Source: Gemmatimonadales bacterium UBA7835
Lineage (GTDB): Bacteria; Gemmatimonadota; Gemmatimonadetes; Longimicrobiales; Gaopeijiaceae
Direction of reading: 5' to 3'
NCBI GenBank assembly: GCA_002500925.1
Contig: DLTN01000038.1
Span: forward strand, 3,055-19,646
Length of the DNA: 16,592 nucleotides
Positions 1 through 7,786 of this stretch are shown here, in pieces; the first letter of the stretch is position 1; the number at the start of each line of letters is the position of its first letter. Both the position numbers and the translations under genes were made by a program. Under the pieces are notes generated by a model. That model was not told the origin of the DNA. It was given only the letters and a program-made list of their open reading frames with translations, and did not search any database.

Positions 1-40
<40 letters not shown>

Positions 41-51
41 ACAGGACGCAG

Positions 52-81
52 AATTTAGTTGAGCCTTTGAGAAAAGGTCAA
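52..81 (-). promoter_or_regulatory. Sigma70-type promoter of the initiator tRNA
   Basis: On the minus strand a -35 box TTGACC (bases 81-76) is followed by an 18-base spacer and a -10 box TAAATT (bases 57-52). Transcription would begin near base 45, about five bases before the mature tRNA end at base 40. Box quality, spacing and distance to the tRNA agree; no other pair nearby fits as well. Confidence 0.65.
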
Positions 82-269
82 CCCAGTTCACACCCATTTG
101 GCATAGGTGTTGTGTGACAACTTCGTTAGTTATTGAGTGAGCACTTGCTTGCCTTTCATACTGAGTACGGCGGATTTAGCAAGCCGGATCGGTCGAAGTG
201 TGATGGGGTGTGATGCCTCCTTTTCAACCTAGGAGCGCCTTATCGCTTCCCGACCCCCCAGGAAGTCTT

Positions 270-275
270 TATTAT
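270..275 (+). promoter_or_regulatory. Possible -10 box for tRNA-Pro
   Basis: TATTAT matches the -10 consensus at five of six positions and ends ten bases before the mature tRNA, so a start near base 282 would leave a very short leader. No convincing -35 hexamer is seen at 16-18 bases upstream (bases 247-252 read TTCCCG), so this is weak support only. Confidence 0.3.
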
Positions 276-284
276 CTCGGTCCT

Positions 285-358
285 CGGGACGTGGCGCAGC
301 CCGGTAGCGCACTGCAATGGGGTTGCAGGGGTCGCCGGTTCGAATCCGGCCGTCCCGA
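285..358 (+). tRNA. tRNA-Pro(GGG)
   Basis: A complete cloverleaf can be drawn. The acceptor CGGGACG (285-291) pairs with CGTCCCG (351-357) and the discriminator is A358. The D stem is GCGC/GCGC. The anticodon stem CTGCA/TGCAG encloses a seven-base loop with anticodon GGG at 319-321. The variable region has five bases. The T stem GCCGG/CCGGC encloses a standard TTCGAAT loop. The C at position 1 is typical of bacterial proline tRNAs. The 3' CCA is not encoded and must be added after transcription. The gene diverges from the initiator tRNA at the left edge. Confidence 0.97.
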
Positions 359-363
359 TTATG

Positions 364-393
364 AGCCCGGAGTCGCGAAAGCGGCTCCGGGCT
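364..393 (+). terminator. Strong hairpin after tRNA-Pro, probable terminator
   Basis: Bases 364-376 pair with 381-393 over 13 positions (one G-T pair) around a GAAA tetraloop, starting six bases after the tRNA. The stem is very GC-rich. The tract after it is poor in T (GTTGCAT), so it is not a textbook intrinsic terminator. It may stop transcription inefficiently or serve as a 3'-end processing barrier. Confidence 0.6.
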
Positions 394-562
394 GTTGCAT
401 CGTGCGCCGGTTTGGTTGCTAGCGAAACCAATGCCTGTCTGTAACGTACCATGAGACGCGCTAGTCGAAGGCAGTATAGATTCTGATCAGATCACATCGC
501 GCCTAGCTTGAGTAACGAGCTGAGCATGGTGAACCCGGACTGGACTTGGACACGTTACTAAA

Positions 563-1342
563 ATGAAGCAGCCCTGTGTGCTAACCGCCTGCCTGAGCGC
601 AGCTGTTCTCGTTTCCGCGTGCAGTGAGGAACCGATCATCGAACCCGTAGGGCCTGCGCCACCACCCCTGAATGGTACAGCCTTTATAGATCCGGACGTC
701 CTAACGGTGCAGGGTCCAAATGCTCTAACAGGTGTGATGCCGCTCGGGGCAGGTTCCCGGGTCATGTATGACGGGCGTATAGAAGCTGAGGCCACTTACG
801 ATACATGGCTCTTTGAGGCGAATTTCAGTCCTTCTCTGGTTCTTGAGATTCGGGTCAACGCCGAGTTCGACAGTCTTTCCGCGGCAGATCTGGCAGATCT
901 ATATGCGGAGCGTTTTGGTGTACTACCTCAGGTGCTCAGGGAGGGTGTCGAGACACTATCGGTTCACGGTGGCATTCAGAGTATCGTCGGCTTGAACCGG
1001 GAATTAGTTGTGCATGCGGATCAGGGCGAGGCTCACCGTATACAGGGGTTCCTGGAAGAGGTGATGGCGCACGAGACGGTGCACATATCCCTCGATGCGG
1101 AACACAGTTCTTCTCCGGGCTGGAAAGCAGCTCAGGCAAGTGACCTCCGTTTTATTTCCAGCGTTGCTGATGTCTCTCCCGGCACTGACGACTTAGCGGA
1201 GAGTTTTGGAGCGTGGCTCGCTGTCCGGTGGGCCGGTGACGGGATCACCGATTTCCTGCGAGCGATAATCGAGACTGCAATCCCAGCTAGGCTTCAATAT
1301 CTCGACGCTCAGAACTTTGAGATGTATCCGGTAGTCGATTAG
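563..1342 (+). CDS. Lipoprotein with HExxH zinc-metallopeptidase site, unassigned family
   Basis: 259 residues. A signal peptide with a lipobox (V-S-A-C) puts the acylated Cys at position 20, so the protein is probably membrane-anchored in the periplasm or outer membrane. A short Pro-rich linker follows. The metal site is HETVH at 170-174, followed by SLDAEH with a further His at 181, and an AESF segment whose Glu213 could be the third zinc ligand, as in Glu-zincins. I recognise this HExxH...SLDxxH...AESF layout as a peptidase-like pattern but cannot name the family or substrate. The ATG at 563 is the only start that yields the complete signal peptide; no Shine-Dalgarno sequence is evident. 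The gene converges on its neighbour with only ten bases between the stops. Confidence 0.8.
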   Translation: MKQPCVLTACLSAAVLVSACSEEPIIEPVGPAPPPLNGTAFIDPDVLTVQGPNALTGVMPLGAGSRVMYDGRIEAEATYDTWLFEANFSPSLVLEIRVNAEFDSLSAADLADLYAERFGVLPQVLREGVETLSVHGGIQSIVGLNRELVVHADQGEAHRIQGFLEEVMAHETVHISLDAEHSSSPGWKAAQASDLRFISSVADVSPGTDDLAESFGAWLAVRWAGDGITDFLRAIIETAIPARLQYLDAQNFEMYPVVD

Positions 1343-1352
1343 GGACGGAGTA

Positions 1353-1841
1353 CTAGCCTCTTGGCGCTGCCGGAGCGGCGGGCATGCATAGTACAAGGAA
1401 GTTGTAAAGACTTTCACCCTCCTCTACATAGATAGCGTCGCTGACCATCATCTCTGCGTCTGTGCCCAGCGACATACTGGAGTCGTAATAGTTGAATAAA
1501 CAGTCCACGCTGTCCCGACGAAAACGCAGCGATGCTTCATTCGGAGCGTCGCGCGGATCCGGAGTTCGGGACCAGCCACTTTCGGCGATAATCTGGTAGA
1601 AACCCCTTGCAACCTCGGCTGAGGGCAGACTGGATGAGCCAGCAGCTGTGACTCGGCACCCTGGAACCTTTGCCTGAGTTCGCCAGTCGTCGATCGTGTC
1701 CGATTCGCTGAGAGCAATCATGAACATGGTCTCTTGCAAGAACCGCTCTGCGCCCTCGCAGAGCGCTTCTTGCCCGGCCAGTGGCACGTGCCCTGCTATG
1801 ATGATGAGTGAAGCTGCGAGTGTGGGGATTGCTCGTTGCAC
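1353..1841 (-). CDS. Secreted four-cysteine protein of unknown function
   Basis: 162 residues from a GTG start. The first roughly 23 residues form a signal peptide (basic start, hydrophobic stretch, likely cut near LAG-QE). The mature part contains exactly four Cys (28, 62, 114, 152), compatible with two disulfides in the periplasm. Its composition is otherwise that of a small globular domain with a short Ala/Pro-rich tail. I recognise no catalytic motif or family. Support for being a real gene: a good signal peptide, evenly spaced cysteines, no better ORF on the other strand, and compact convergent packing with the upstream lipoprotein gene. No clear Shine-Dalgarno sequence precedes the GTG, so the exact start is uncertain. 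Confidence 0.65.
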   Translation of the reverse strand: MQRAIPTLAASLIIIAGHVPLAGQEALCEGAERFLQETMFMIALSESDTIDDWRTQAKVPGCRVTAAGSSSLPSAEVARGFYQIIAESGWSRTPDPRDAPNEASLRFRRDSVDCLFNYYDSSMSLGTDAEMMVSDAIYVEEGESLYNFLVLCMPAAPAAPRG

Positions 1842-1984
1842 GATAAGGGTCTCGGTTGAGATGGTTCCGCGGGATAAGCACTTGGCCTCGGTAAAGCTAT
1901 AGTACGCGCTATTCGCGGCCGTGGTCCGTGTTTGGGGTCATCAGTTATGTTCTGCTTCTAACCATTAACCGGTATCGGAAGTGT

Positions 1985-2563
1985 ATGAAAAACAGGAATC
2001 TCCACCTAGCACTCCTAATGACACTTTTTGCATTCTTGGCGTGTGCCGATGATCCTTCTCCTCCGGCCGAAGCGGTGATGGCGAGTGTCCCGGACACTCT
2101 GCTTTCGGTCGTTGCAGAAATGGGCGTGCGCAACGCGCGTATGCCAATGGACAGACTGGTTACTTCTGGACAGCCGATGCCGGAGCAGCTTCTGAGTCTT
2201 CAATCTGCGGGTATAGAGCACTTCGTATCCCTTCGCCCGACGACAGAGGATGGTGCTGGATGGGAGGAGGAGCTGATGGCCGGTGAAGGAGTTCAGTTCG
2301 ACCGTCTTCCGATTTCGGGTTCAGGATCATTGACCCGCGATAACGTCCAAGCATTCGCTGCGATCATGGACGAGGTCGGCGAAAAAACCGCGATGCTATA
2401 CTGCGCCAGTAGCAATCGGGTTGGTGCGATGCTGGCCTTGAAGGCACACTGGGTTGACGGCGAGTCGGCTGAGGAAGCTTTAGAATTGGGTCTCGCCTCT
2501 GGCTTGACCAGTCTCGAGAGCTCAGTGCGAGACCTTCTCGGCCTAGGATCCAATACTCCATAG
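1985..2563 (+). CDS. Lipoprotein, DUF442/BLH-type protein-tyrosine-phosphatase-like domain
   Basis: 192 residues from the chosen ATG, which has GGAAG about five bases upstream and gives a clean signal peptide with Cys20 in FLAC. An in-frame start at 1928 would put 19 polar and hydrophobic residues before the signal and is unlikely. The domain follows the layout of beta-lactamase-hydrolase-like (DUF442) phosphatases: TSGQP near 60-64, a SLRP strand at 82-85, then a P-loop YCASSNR with Cys140 and Arg145. The four residues between Cys and Arg (CX4R) match this family and not classical CX5R phosphatases. It probably acts outside the cytoplasm; phosphatase activity is not proven. The next gene starts nine bases after its stop, so the two are probably one operon. 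Confidence 0.8.
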   Translation: MKNRNLHLALLMTLFAFLACADDPSPPAEAVMASVPDTLLSVVAEMGVRNARMPMDRLVTSGQPMPEQLLSLQSAGIEHFVSLRPTTEDGAGWEEELMAGEGVQFDRLPISGSGSLTRDNVQAFAAIMDEVGEKTAMLYCASSNRVGAMLALKAHWVDGESAEEALELGLASGLTSLESSVRDLLGLGSNTP

Positions 2564-2572
2564 GAGATCAGC

Positions 2573-4078
2573 ATGCTAGACAATGCCAATCGACTCGCCG
2601 CTATGGCTCTGGCCATCGTGGCTCTAGGTCCCATTCCTGAGCTATTGGAAGCTCAGGAATCTTATGACGTGGTCATCCGTAGCGGCCGAGTGATGGATCC
2701 TGAGACCGGCCTCGATGCAGTCCGGAATGTTGGTATCAATGGTCAAACGATAGTAGCCATCTCTGAGAATGAGCTCGAAGGAGAGACCGTTATAGATGCG
2801 ACCGGTCTTGTGGTATCTCCAGGCTTTATCGATTTGCACGCTCACGGACAGTCGAACGATGCTAATCGTTTCCAGGCACGAGACGGTGTCACGACAGCCC
2901 TTGAGTTAGAGTCAGGCGTCTCCGATCTCAGACTTTTCCTCAATGAGCGCGAGGGTGACGCGATCCTAAATTTTGGGGCAACGATCGGTCACGGTGCTGC
3001 TAGGACGGCAGTGATGCCTGAGTATGCCGAGGAAGTCCGGGAAACTTTGGCGAGCGTAGACTCGGAGCCGACCGGCGCTCAGTTAAGGGAGCTCGGGCGA
3101 GTTTTCTCTCAGGGCAACTATGACGAGCTCGATAGAGCCCTCTATCCACAATTGTTTAAGCGCGTAAAGGATGGCATGGACGCGGGCGCGTTAGGTATTG
3201 GGATGGCGCATCAGTACTACCCGGGTGCCAGCAGGGACGAGATTTATAGAGTCTTCGAATACGCAGGGCGAGAGCAGTTCACCATTTATACCCACGTTCG
3301 GTCGATGGGCATTGATGCGATTCAAGAAGTCGTAGCCAATGCCGCCTCGACGGGTGCGCCTCTGCACATCGTCCACCTCAACAGCTCTAGCCTCTGGGAG
3401 ATCGGAACCAATCTTGACCTGATACGGGGCGCCCAGGAATCTGGGGTCGACGTGACAACAGAAGTTTATCCATACACTGCGGCCTCAACTTCGTTAGAGT
3501 CGGCCATCTTTGATGAGGGATGGCAGGAGCACTTGAGAATCGACTATGGGGACCTTCAGTGGCAGGATACGGGGGAGCGGCTTACTGAAGAAACCTTCCG
3601 ATCCTACAGGGAAGAGGGTGGGACAGTCATCATTCATATGATGAAGCCGGACTGGATTGAAATGGGTCTCAAGGCCTCTCACACTATGGTGGCCTCGGAC
3701 GGGATGCCTTATGCCCTAGGAGCGCATCCACGTGGTGCTGGCACCTTCTCTAGATTTTTAGGCCGATACGTCAGAGATGAGGGCACCCTTTCCCTGATGG
3801 AGGGGCTCCGGAAGATGACTCTCATGCCAGCTCAACGGCTAGAGTCGATTTCACCGCAGATGACACGAAAAGGGAGGATCCAGGTTGGGAGTGACGCCGA
3901 TATAACCATCTTTGACCCATCACGCATTATAGATACGGCGACGTTTGAGGATGACCTGTCGTATTCAATCGGTGTGGAGTACGTGTTGGTGAATGGATCG
4001 TTCGTTGTGCGAGAAGGAGAAAACGTCGACGGCGCCCGTCCCGGAGTGCCGATTGTCGGGCGAAGGATAGTTTTCTAG
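2573..4078 (+). CDS. Exported N-acyl-D-amino-acid deacylase, D-glutamate deacylase type
   Basis: 501 residues, usual for the family. A signal peptide ends near LLEA-Q (residue 27). The amidohydrolase barrel shows the metal ligands in order: HAH (89, 91) in PGFIDLHAHG, a Glu-rich ALELESG segment (109-115), His241 in THVRS, His268 in VHLN, and the catalytic Asp376 in ASDG. The ALELESG stretch, the PRSAG-like PRGAG segment (386-390) and the C-terminal RKGRIQVGSDADI pattern are those of the D-glutamate deacylase subgroup. Classical D-aminoacylases have a Cys where this protein has Ser114. The expected reaction is hydrolysis of N-acyl-D-amino acids, possibly N-acyl-D-glutamate, in the periplasm. 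An AGGAG ribosome site precedes the ATG, nine bases after the phosphatase-like gene. Confidence 0.88.
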   Translation: MLDNANRLAAMALAIVALGPIPELLEAQESYDVVIRSGRVMDPETGLDAVRNVGINGQTIVAISENELEGETVIDATGLVVSPGFIDLHAHGQSNDANRFQARDGVTTALELESGVSDLRLFLNEREGDAILNFGATIGHGAARTAVMPEYAEEVRETLASVDSEPTGAQLRELGRVFSQGNYDELDRALYPQLFKRVKDGMDAGALGIGMAHQYYPGASRDEIYRVFEYAGREQFTIYTHVRSMGIDAIQEVVANAASTGAPLHIVHLNSSSLWEIGTNLDLIRGAQESGVDVTTEVYPYTAASTSLESAIFDEGWQEHLRIDYGDLQWQDTGERLTEETFRSYREEGGTVIIHMMKPDWIEMGLKASHTMVASDGMPYALGAHPRGAGTFSRFLGRYVRDEGTLSLMEGLRKMTLMPAQRLESISPQMTRKGRIQVGSDADITIFDPSRIIDTATFEDDLSYSIGVEYVLVNGSFVVREGENVDGARPGVPIVGRRIVF

Positions 4079-4092
4079 CCCTTCAACCCTAA

Positions 4093-4117
4093 GGCACCAA
4101 GATTGATGCTTGGGTCC
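4093..4117. terminator. Weak hairpin between convergent genes
   Basis: GGCACCAAG (4093-4101) can pair with CTTGGGTCC (4109-4117) with two internal mismatches and a seven-base loop. It lies in the 38-base gap between convergent stops and could serve both strands. There is no T tract on either side, so it is only a possible terminator. Confidence 0.22.
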
Positions 4118-5367
4118 TATCGCATTCCTGCTGGCTCAAGACGAAGAATCTGGGTTGGAGGCCCATCTTCCCATCGAGTTCCGCCGTCGATCGCTAGATA
4201 GATGAGGCCGTCTATTCCTTGCTGGACCTCGCGGATCCGACCCATGTCCTGGAGAATAACCTCCTCGCTTACGACTTCTTGTCCGTCCATTCGCAAGCGG
4301 ACAAGACGCTCGCCGCTCATTCCACCGACAAACATGTCACCCTTCCACTCCGGGAAAGCATCTCCCGTGTAGAAGATCATTCCGCTCACTCCTATGGATG
4401 GCACCCAGACATGAGCTGGATCATCCATGCCGTCTTGCTGTGTCCCGTGATGGATCGCTAGACCCGTTCGGTAGTTCACACCATAGCCTACGACGGGCCA
4501 ACCGTAGTTTGAGCCACTTCGGAGTAGGTTGACCTCATCACCACCTTGGGGACCATGTTCGTTAGACCAGACATCCCCTGTTTCCGGATGAATAGCTATG
4601 CCTTGGGCATTGCGGTGCCCCCATGTCCAGATTTCTGGAAGCGCATTCTCTCGGCCTACTAGAGGGTTATCGGTGGGGACGCGACCGTCTAGATGAAGAC
4701 GGATCGTCGTGCCATTGTGATTGGTTAGGCTCTGTGCTGGATGGGCCCATAGGTCGCCTGACGATGGCCACTGCCGATCTCCGAGCGTGACGTATATGTA
4801 GCCTTTTTTGTCCAGCGCGATACGACCACCCCACATTGAACTACGCTCACTTCCGTTCCCGCTCGCCTTAGCATGGAAGATCTCCTCAAGATCGTATAGC
4901 CGGCCGTCCTCATAGCGTCCTCGCGCAACCGCTAGGGTTCCGAGTGAGTCTGGACCCGGCTTGACATAGCTGAGGTATAAGAGGCGATTATGTTCGAATT
5001 CAGGGTGTAGTCTTACATCGCGGAGTCCGGCCTGCTCAAGACCATTCATCGCACGAGCCCCTCTTCCTAACGCGATAATATCCGGAAGCCCCTGAACCGA
5101 GTCGGTCAGTAGAACCTCATCTCGGATGACCCGAAGCCGTCCGGGGCGTTCGGTCACGAGTAAGTCGCCGTCCGGTGTGAACGCGAGTGAGTGAGGATTG
5201 ATTAGCCCGTCGGCTACTTCGACTACTCGAAAGTCATGGAACTTGGACTGGAGGTGTGGTTCAGGATGCAGAACCGTTTGGGCGACAAGTGTGTTCGCCA
5301 GTGCCAGTGCAGCTAGTCCGGTCAGGGCGACCGACCGAGCAGGGGTCGAGAGAATTGGTATGATCAT
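4117..5367 (-). CDS. PQQ-dependent sugar dehydrogenase fold (GSDH/YliI-like), catalytic His apparently replaced
   Basis: 416 residues from the ATG at 5367, which directly begins a good Sec signal peptide (cut near LVA-Q, residue 30). An upstream ATG at 5409 adds 14 polar residues and has no ribosome site. Blade motifs of soluble PQQ aldose dehydrogenases are present: NPHSLAFTPDGDLLVTERPG near 57-76, EQAGL with Gln112, GYIYVTLGDR, WGHRNAQG with Arg252, and NEHGPQGGDEVN. Gln112 and Arg252 match residues lining the PQQ pocket of the Acinetobacter enzyme. Where that enzyme has Asp-His before Q-S-G-R, this one reads Ser177-Met178 before W-G-G-R, so the general base seems absent. It may be a divergent or non-dehydrogenase member. 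It acts in the periplasm. The gene stands alone and diverges from the next. Confidence 0.85.
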   Translation of the reverse strand: MIIPILSTPARSVALTGLAALALANTLVAQTVLHPEPHLQSKFHDFRVVEVADGLINPHSLAFTPDGDLLVTERPGRLRVIRDEVLLTDSVQGLPDIIALGRGARAMNGLEQAGLRDVRLHPEFEHNRLLYLSYVKPGPDSLGTLAVARGRYEDGRLYDLEEIFHAKASGNGSERSSMWGGRIALDKKGYIYVTLGDRQWPSSGDLWAHPAQSLTNHNGTTIRLHLDGRVPTDNPLVGRENALPEIWTWGHRNAQGIAIHPETGDVWSNEHGPQGGDEVNLLRSGSNYGWPVVGYGVNYRTGLAIHHGTQQDGMDDPAHVWVPSIGVSGMIFYTGDAFPEWKGDMFVGGMSGERLVRLRMDGQEVVSEEVILQDMGRIREVQQGIDGLIYLAIDGGTRWEDGPPTQILRLEPAGMR

Positions 5368-5509
5368 GTTGCCACTCGAAGGAGAGTCGTCCGCTGTAAC
5401 GGTAGGCATATTCTAGGGCTTTGATGGAATACAGGTAGTGTGGGCACTTGCTGGTCGGAAGTCTGTGCAGTAGCACTGATGTATCCTTATCCACAAGAGT
5501 GACTCTGCC

Positions 5510-6796
5510 ATGAACTGCTCAAAGTACCGTTTCGGTTCCCTCTTTTTTCGGGCTTCGTCTCTGTTTCTGATGCTGATGATAGCCACGGCGTGTGGCGGAT
5601 CTGATATGTCAGACGCAGTCGCTTATCAAGGTGTCCGCGTGATCACAGGTGACGGCACCGTGATAGAAGAAGCGACCCTGATCGTGAAGAACGGTACCTT
5701 CGTAGAGGTTGGACCTTCGTCAGATATAGATGGCTCAGCGGTAGGGTCTAAGGTTGACCTCTCGGGGAAGACGGTGATGCCAACGCTCAACAACGCGCAC
5801 TTTCATCTTCCTTCTGAGCGAGAAGCTCGCATACGTGAGCTTCAGCAGGCCGCCTATTATGGGACAGGTGCGACGTTCAGTTTTGGACTTGATGAGGGCG
5901 CAACTGGACTTGAGATGCGGGCAGAGCTTATCCAGGACGGAGCTCGTTCTCTATCGGCAGGTCGAGGAATTACGGCCCCTGAGCCAGGACGTAGCGAAGT
6001 GCCTCACTGGGTCACAAGCGAGGAAGAGGCCCGCGCGGCCGTGCAGGAGCTAGCGGCGCAGGAGGTCGACATTGTGAAGATCTGGGTGGATAGTCGCGCG
6101 GGACAATACCAGCGGCTGTCTCCTGCACTGTACAGCGCGATCATTGATGAGGCACACGCTCATGGTATCCCAGTCACAGCTCATGTATTTAGGCTAGAAG
6201 ACGCAAAAGGACTCCTTGAAGCAGGCGTAGATGTTTTCGCTCACGGGATCCGGGATGTAGATGTCGATGATGAGGTGATTGAGATGTGGAGGGCACGTCC
6301 GGAGGTTGTATTAATTCCGAACTTGCCTGGGCCGGGCCTCCCCGCAGGAGACATGTCATGGACAGCCGGGACTGTGTCCGCGGAGCGGATTGCTCAGATG
6401 GAATCGACTCCGACGTCGTTCAGTGACCAAGCTTCGGAAGCGTTTGGGATTCAGGCGCGGAATCTTGTGCGCTTGCACCAAGAGGGGATCCGAGTTGCCT
6501 TCGGTACCGACGGGGGCAATTCATGGACTGCGCACCAGGAACTTGAAGACATGGTCCGGGCCGGACTCAGCCCTTCTGATGTTTTGGTTGCAGCGACCAG
6601 CTCGGCGGCGGCGGTTATGGGGCTCGATGAGACGGGGCTGATTGCGCAGGGTAAAAGTGCTGATTTCATAGTGCTTCAGGCCAACCCACTAGATGACATC
6701 ACAAACACTAGAGGAATTATTGACGTGTATTTGCATGGCGAAAAGATCGACCGACCAGGGATTTCAGCCAGAATGCTAGGGACTGATCAGCCATGA
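5510..6796 (+). CDS. Lipoprotein metal-dependent amidohydrolase (imidazolonepropionase-like)
   Basis: 428 residues. The signal peptide ends at IATAC, with Cys28 as the lipidation site. The amidohydrolase core carries HFH (97, 99), Lys190 in DIVKIWVD (probably the carboxylated bridging Lys), His225 in TAHVF, His245 in FAHGI, and Asp334 in FGTDGG. The TAHQELE segment and AGLSP helix are typical of the imidazolonepropionase-like/prolidase-like subgroup. The full set of ligands predicts an active binuclear hydrolase of a cyclic amide or a dipeptide; I cannot choose the substrate. It is likely anchored in the cell envelope. Its stop overlaps the start of the next gene as ATGA, implying translational coupling with the creatininase-family protein. 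Confidence 0.85.
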   Translation: MNCSKYRFGSLFFRASSLFLMLMIATACGGSDMSDAVAYQGVRVITGDGTVIEEATLIVKNGTFVEVGPSSDIDGSAVGSKVDLSGKTVMPTLNNAHFHLPSEREARIRELQQAAYYGTGATFSFGLDEGATGLEMRAELIQDGARSLSAGRGITAPEPGRSEVPHWVTSEEEARAAVQELAAQEVDIVKIWVDSRAGQYQRLSPALYSAIIDEAHAHGIPVTAHVFRLEDAKGLLEAGVDVFAHGIRDVDVDDEVIEMWRARPEVVLIPNLPGPGLPAGDMSWTAGTVSAERIAQMESTPTSFSDQASEAFGIQARNLVRLHQEGIRVAFGTDGGNSWTAHQELEDMVRAGLSPSDVLVAATSSAAAVMGLDETGLIAQGKSADFIVLQANPLDDITNTRGIIDVYLHGEKIDRPGISARMLGTDQP

Positions 6797-7746
6797 AGTG
6801 TCGAGACTTCTGTTTAATAGCTGCTGCTTCGGCTCTGCTTTTTCCGTGGCGCTCGGTGCATGCTCAGGAGCTTCTGCCCGCTGAAAGTCCTCTGCCAAGT
6901 ATCGAAAAGGTTAAGAACTATCTCCCACATATGACCCGTCCGGAGGTTCAGGATTTTCTGACCCGGTCCGACATGGTGATCATACCAGTAGCTGCTCTTG
7001 AGCAGCACGGGCATCACCTTCCAATAGGCACAGACTATCTAAATGGACTTGAGCTCGCGAAGCTCATTTCCCAAGAGGAGGATGTGCTTGTGGCACCCAT
7101 CCTTTTCCCAGGACAGTCTCCCTATCACATGGGTTTTGAGGGAACGGTGACGCTTCCCTCAACGTTGATTCAAGAGGTTTATGTCGAGTCAGTGAAGAGC
7201 TTGATCCATCATGGGTTTAAAAGGTTCTTGATGCTGAACGCTCACGGCGGCAATACAGCAACAACTCGGTTCATAGTGGATCGTATTAATCAAGAAACGG
7301 CAGGTATCGCCGTTGACCTTCGTTCTGTCCTTGGCCCGTTCCTGCCGGGTATCGAACGCCCGACAGACCCGGGTCCTCCAGTCTTGGACCGACATGGCGG
7401 GACTGCTGAGACATCTATGTCGATGTACTTAACCCCGGAACTCGTGGATCTAGAGGCAGCGGAACAACCAGAGTTATTCCTCCTGCCTCATCTAGAAGCA
7501 ATGGTTCCAGAAGTGCTGGCAGGTGACCCGACTGCCCTCACGCTCTTTTTGGCTGAAGGGTTAAAAGACGAGGTCACAGGGAAAGGAACCTCAGCTATCG
7601 AAATGACTTCAGATGGAGTTTGGGGCGTTCGTCACCCAAGAGAGGCAACAGCTCAGAGGGGGAGGATTGAGGCGACCTCAATGGTCGCTGCAGCCATTGG
7701 CTTCATCGGTAGATGGAATGAGCTTCGCCCTCCAGGGATCCGGTAG
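6793..7746 (+). CDS. Exported creatininase-family amidohydrolase
   Basis: 317 residues. A signal peptide ends near VHA-QE (residue 24), placing the enzyme in the periplasm, whereas characterised creatininases are cytoplasmic. Metal ligands follow the creatininase pattern: Glu70 and His72 in LEQHG, Asp81 in IGTD, His151 in NAHGGN, and Glu206 in HGGTAETS. The spacing E-x-H-x8-D is exactly that of creatinine amidohydrolase. Family members open lactam or cyclic amide rings or cleave small amides, so creatinine itself need not be the substrate. The start codon overlaps the preceding lipoprotein amidohydrolase stop by four bases, so the two are made together and may act in sequence. No terminator is obvious after it. 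Confidence 0.87.
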   Translation: MKCRDFCLIAAASALLFPWRSVHAQELLPAESPLPSIEKVKNYLPHMTRPEVQDFLTRSDMVIIPVAALEQHGHHLPIGTDYLNGLELAKLISQEEDVLVAPILFPGQSPYHMGFEGTVTLPSTLIQEVYVESVKSLIHHGFKRFLMLNAHGGNTATTRFIVDRINQETAGIAVDLRSVLGPFLPGIERPTDPGPPVLDRHGGTAETSMSMYLTPELVDLEAAEQPELFLLPHLEAMVPEVLAGDPTALTLFLAEGLKDEVTGKGTSAIEMTSDGVWGVRHPREATAQRGRIEATSMVAAAIGFIGRWNELRPPGIR

Positions 7747-7786
7747 AAGAATCTGGGACCTGAGAGTAGCTAGGTCTATGTGGTTG

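Noticed and set aside
285..358. Integration (att) site at tRNA-Pro
   Set aside because: No integrase gene and no second copy of the tRNA 3' end found in the window.
240..452. Minus-strand ORF of 70 codons across tRNA-Pro
   Set aside because: It is the antisense of the tRNA; the AGFEPATP-like peptide is the familiar false translation of tRNA T arms.
1928..1984. Upstream start for the phosphatase-like lipoprotein
   Set aside because: The ATG at 1985 has GGAAG upstream and begins a proper lipoprotein signal; the earlier start would displace it.
5368..5409. Upstream start for the PQQ-fold gene
   Set aside because: It adds 14 polar residues before the signal peptide and has no ribosome site; still possible but less likely.
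7757..7776. Small inverted repeat GACCT/AGGTC between convergent genes
   Set aside because: Five pairs with a ten-base loop and no T tract are too weak to call a terminator.
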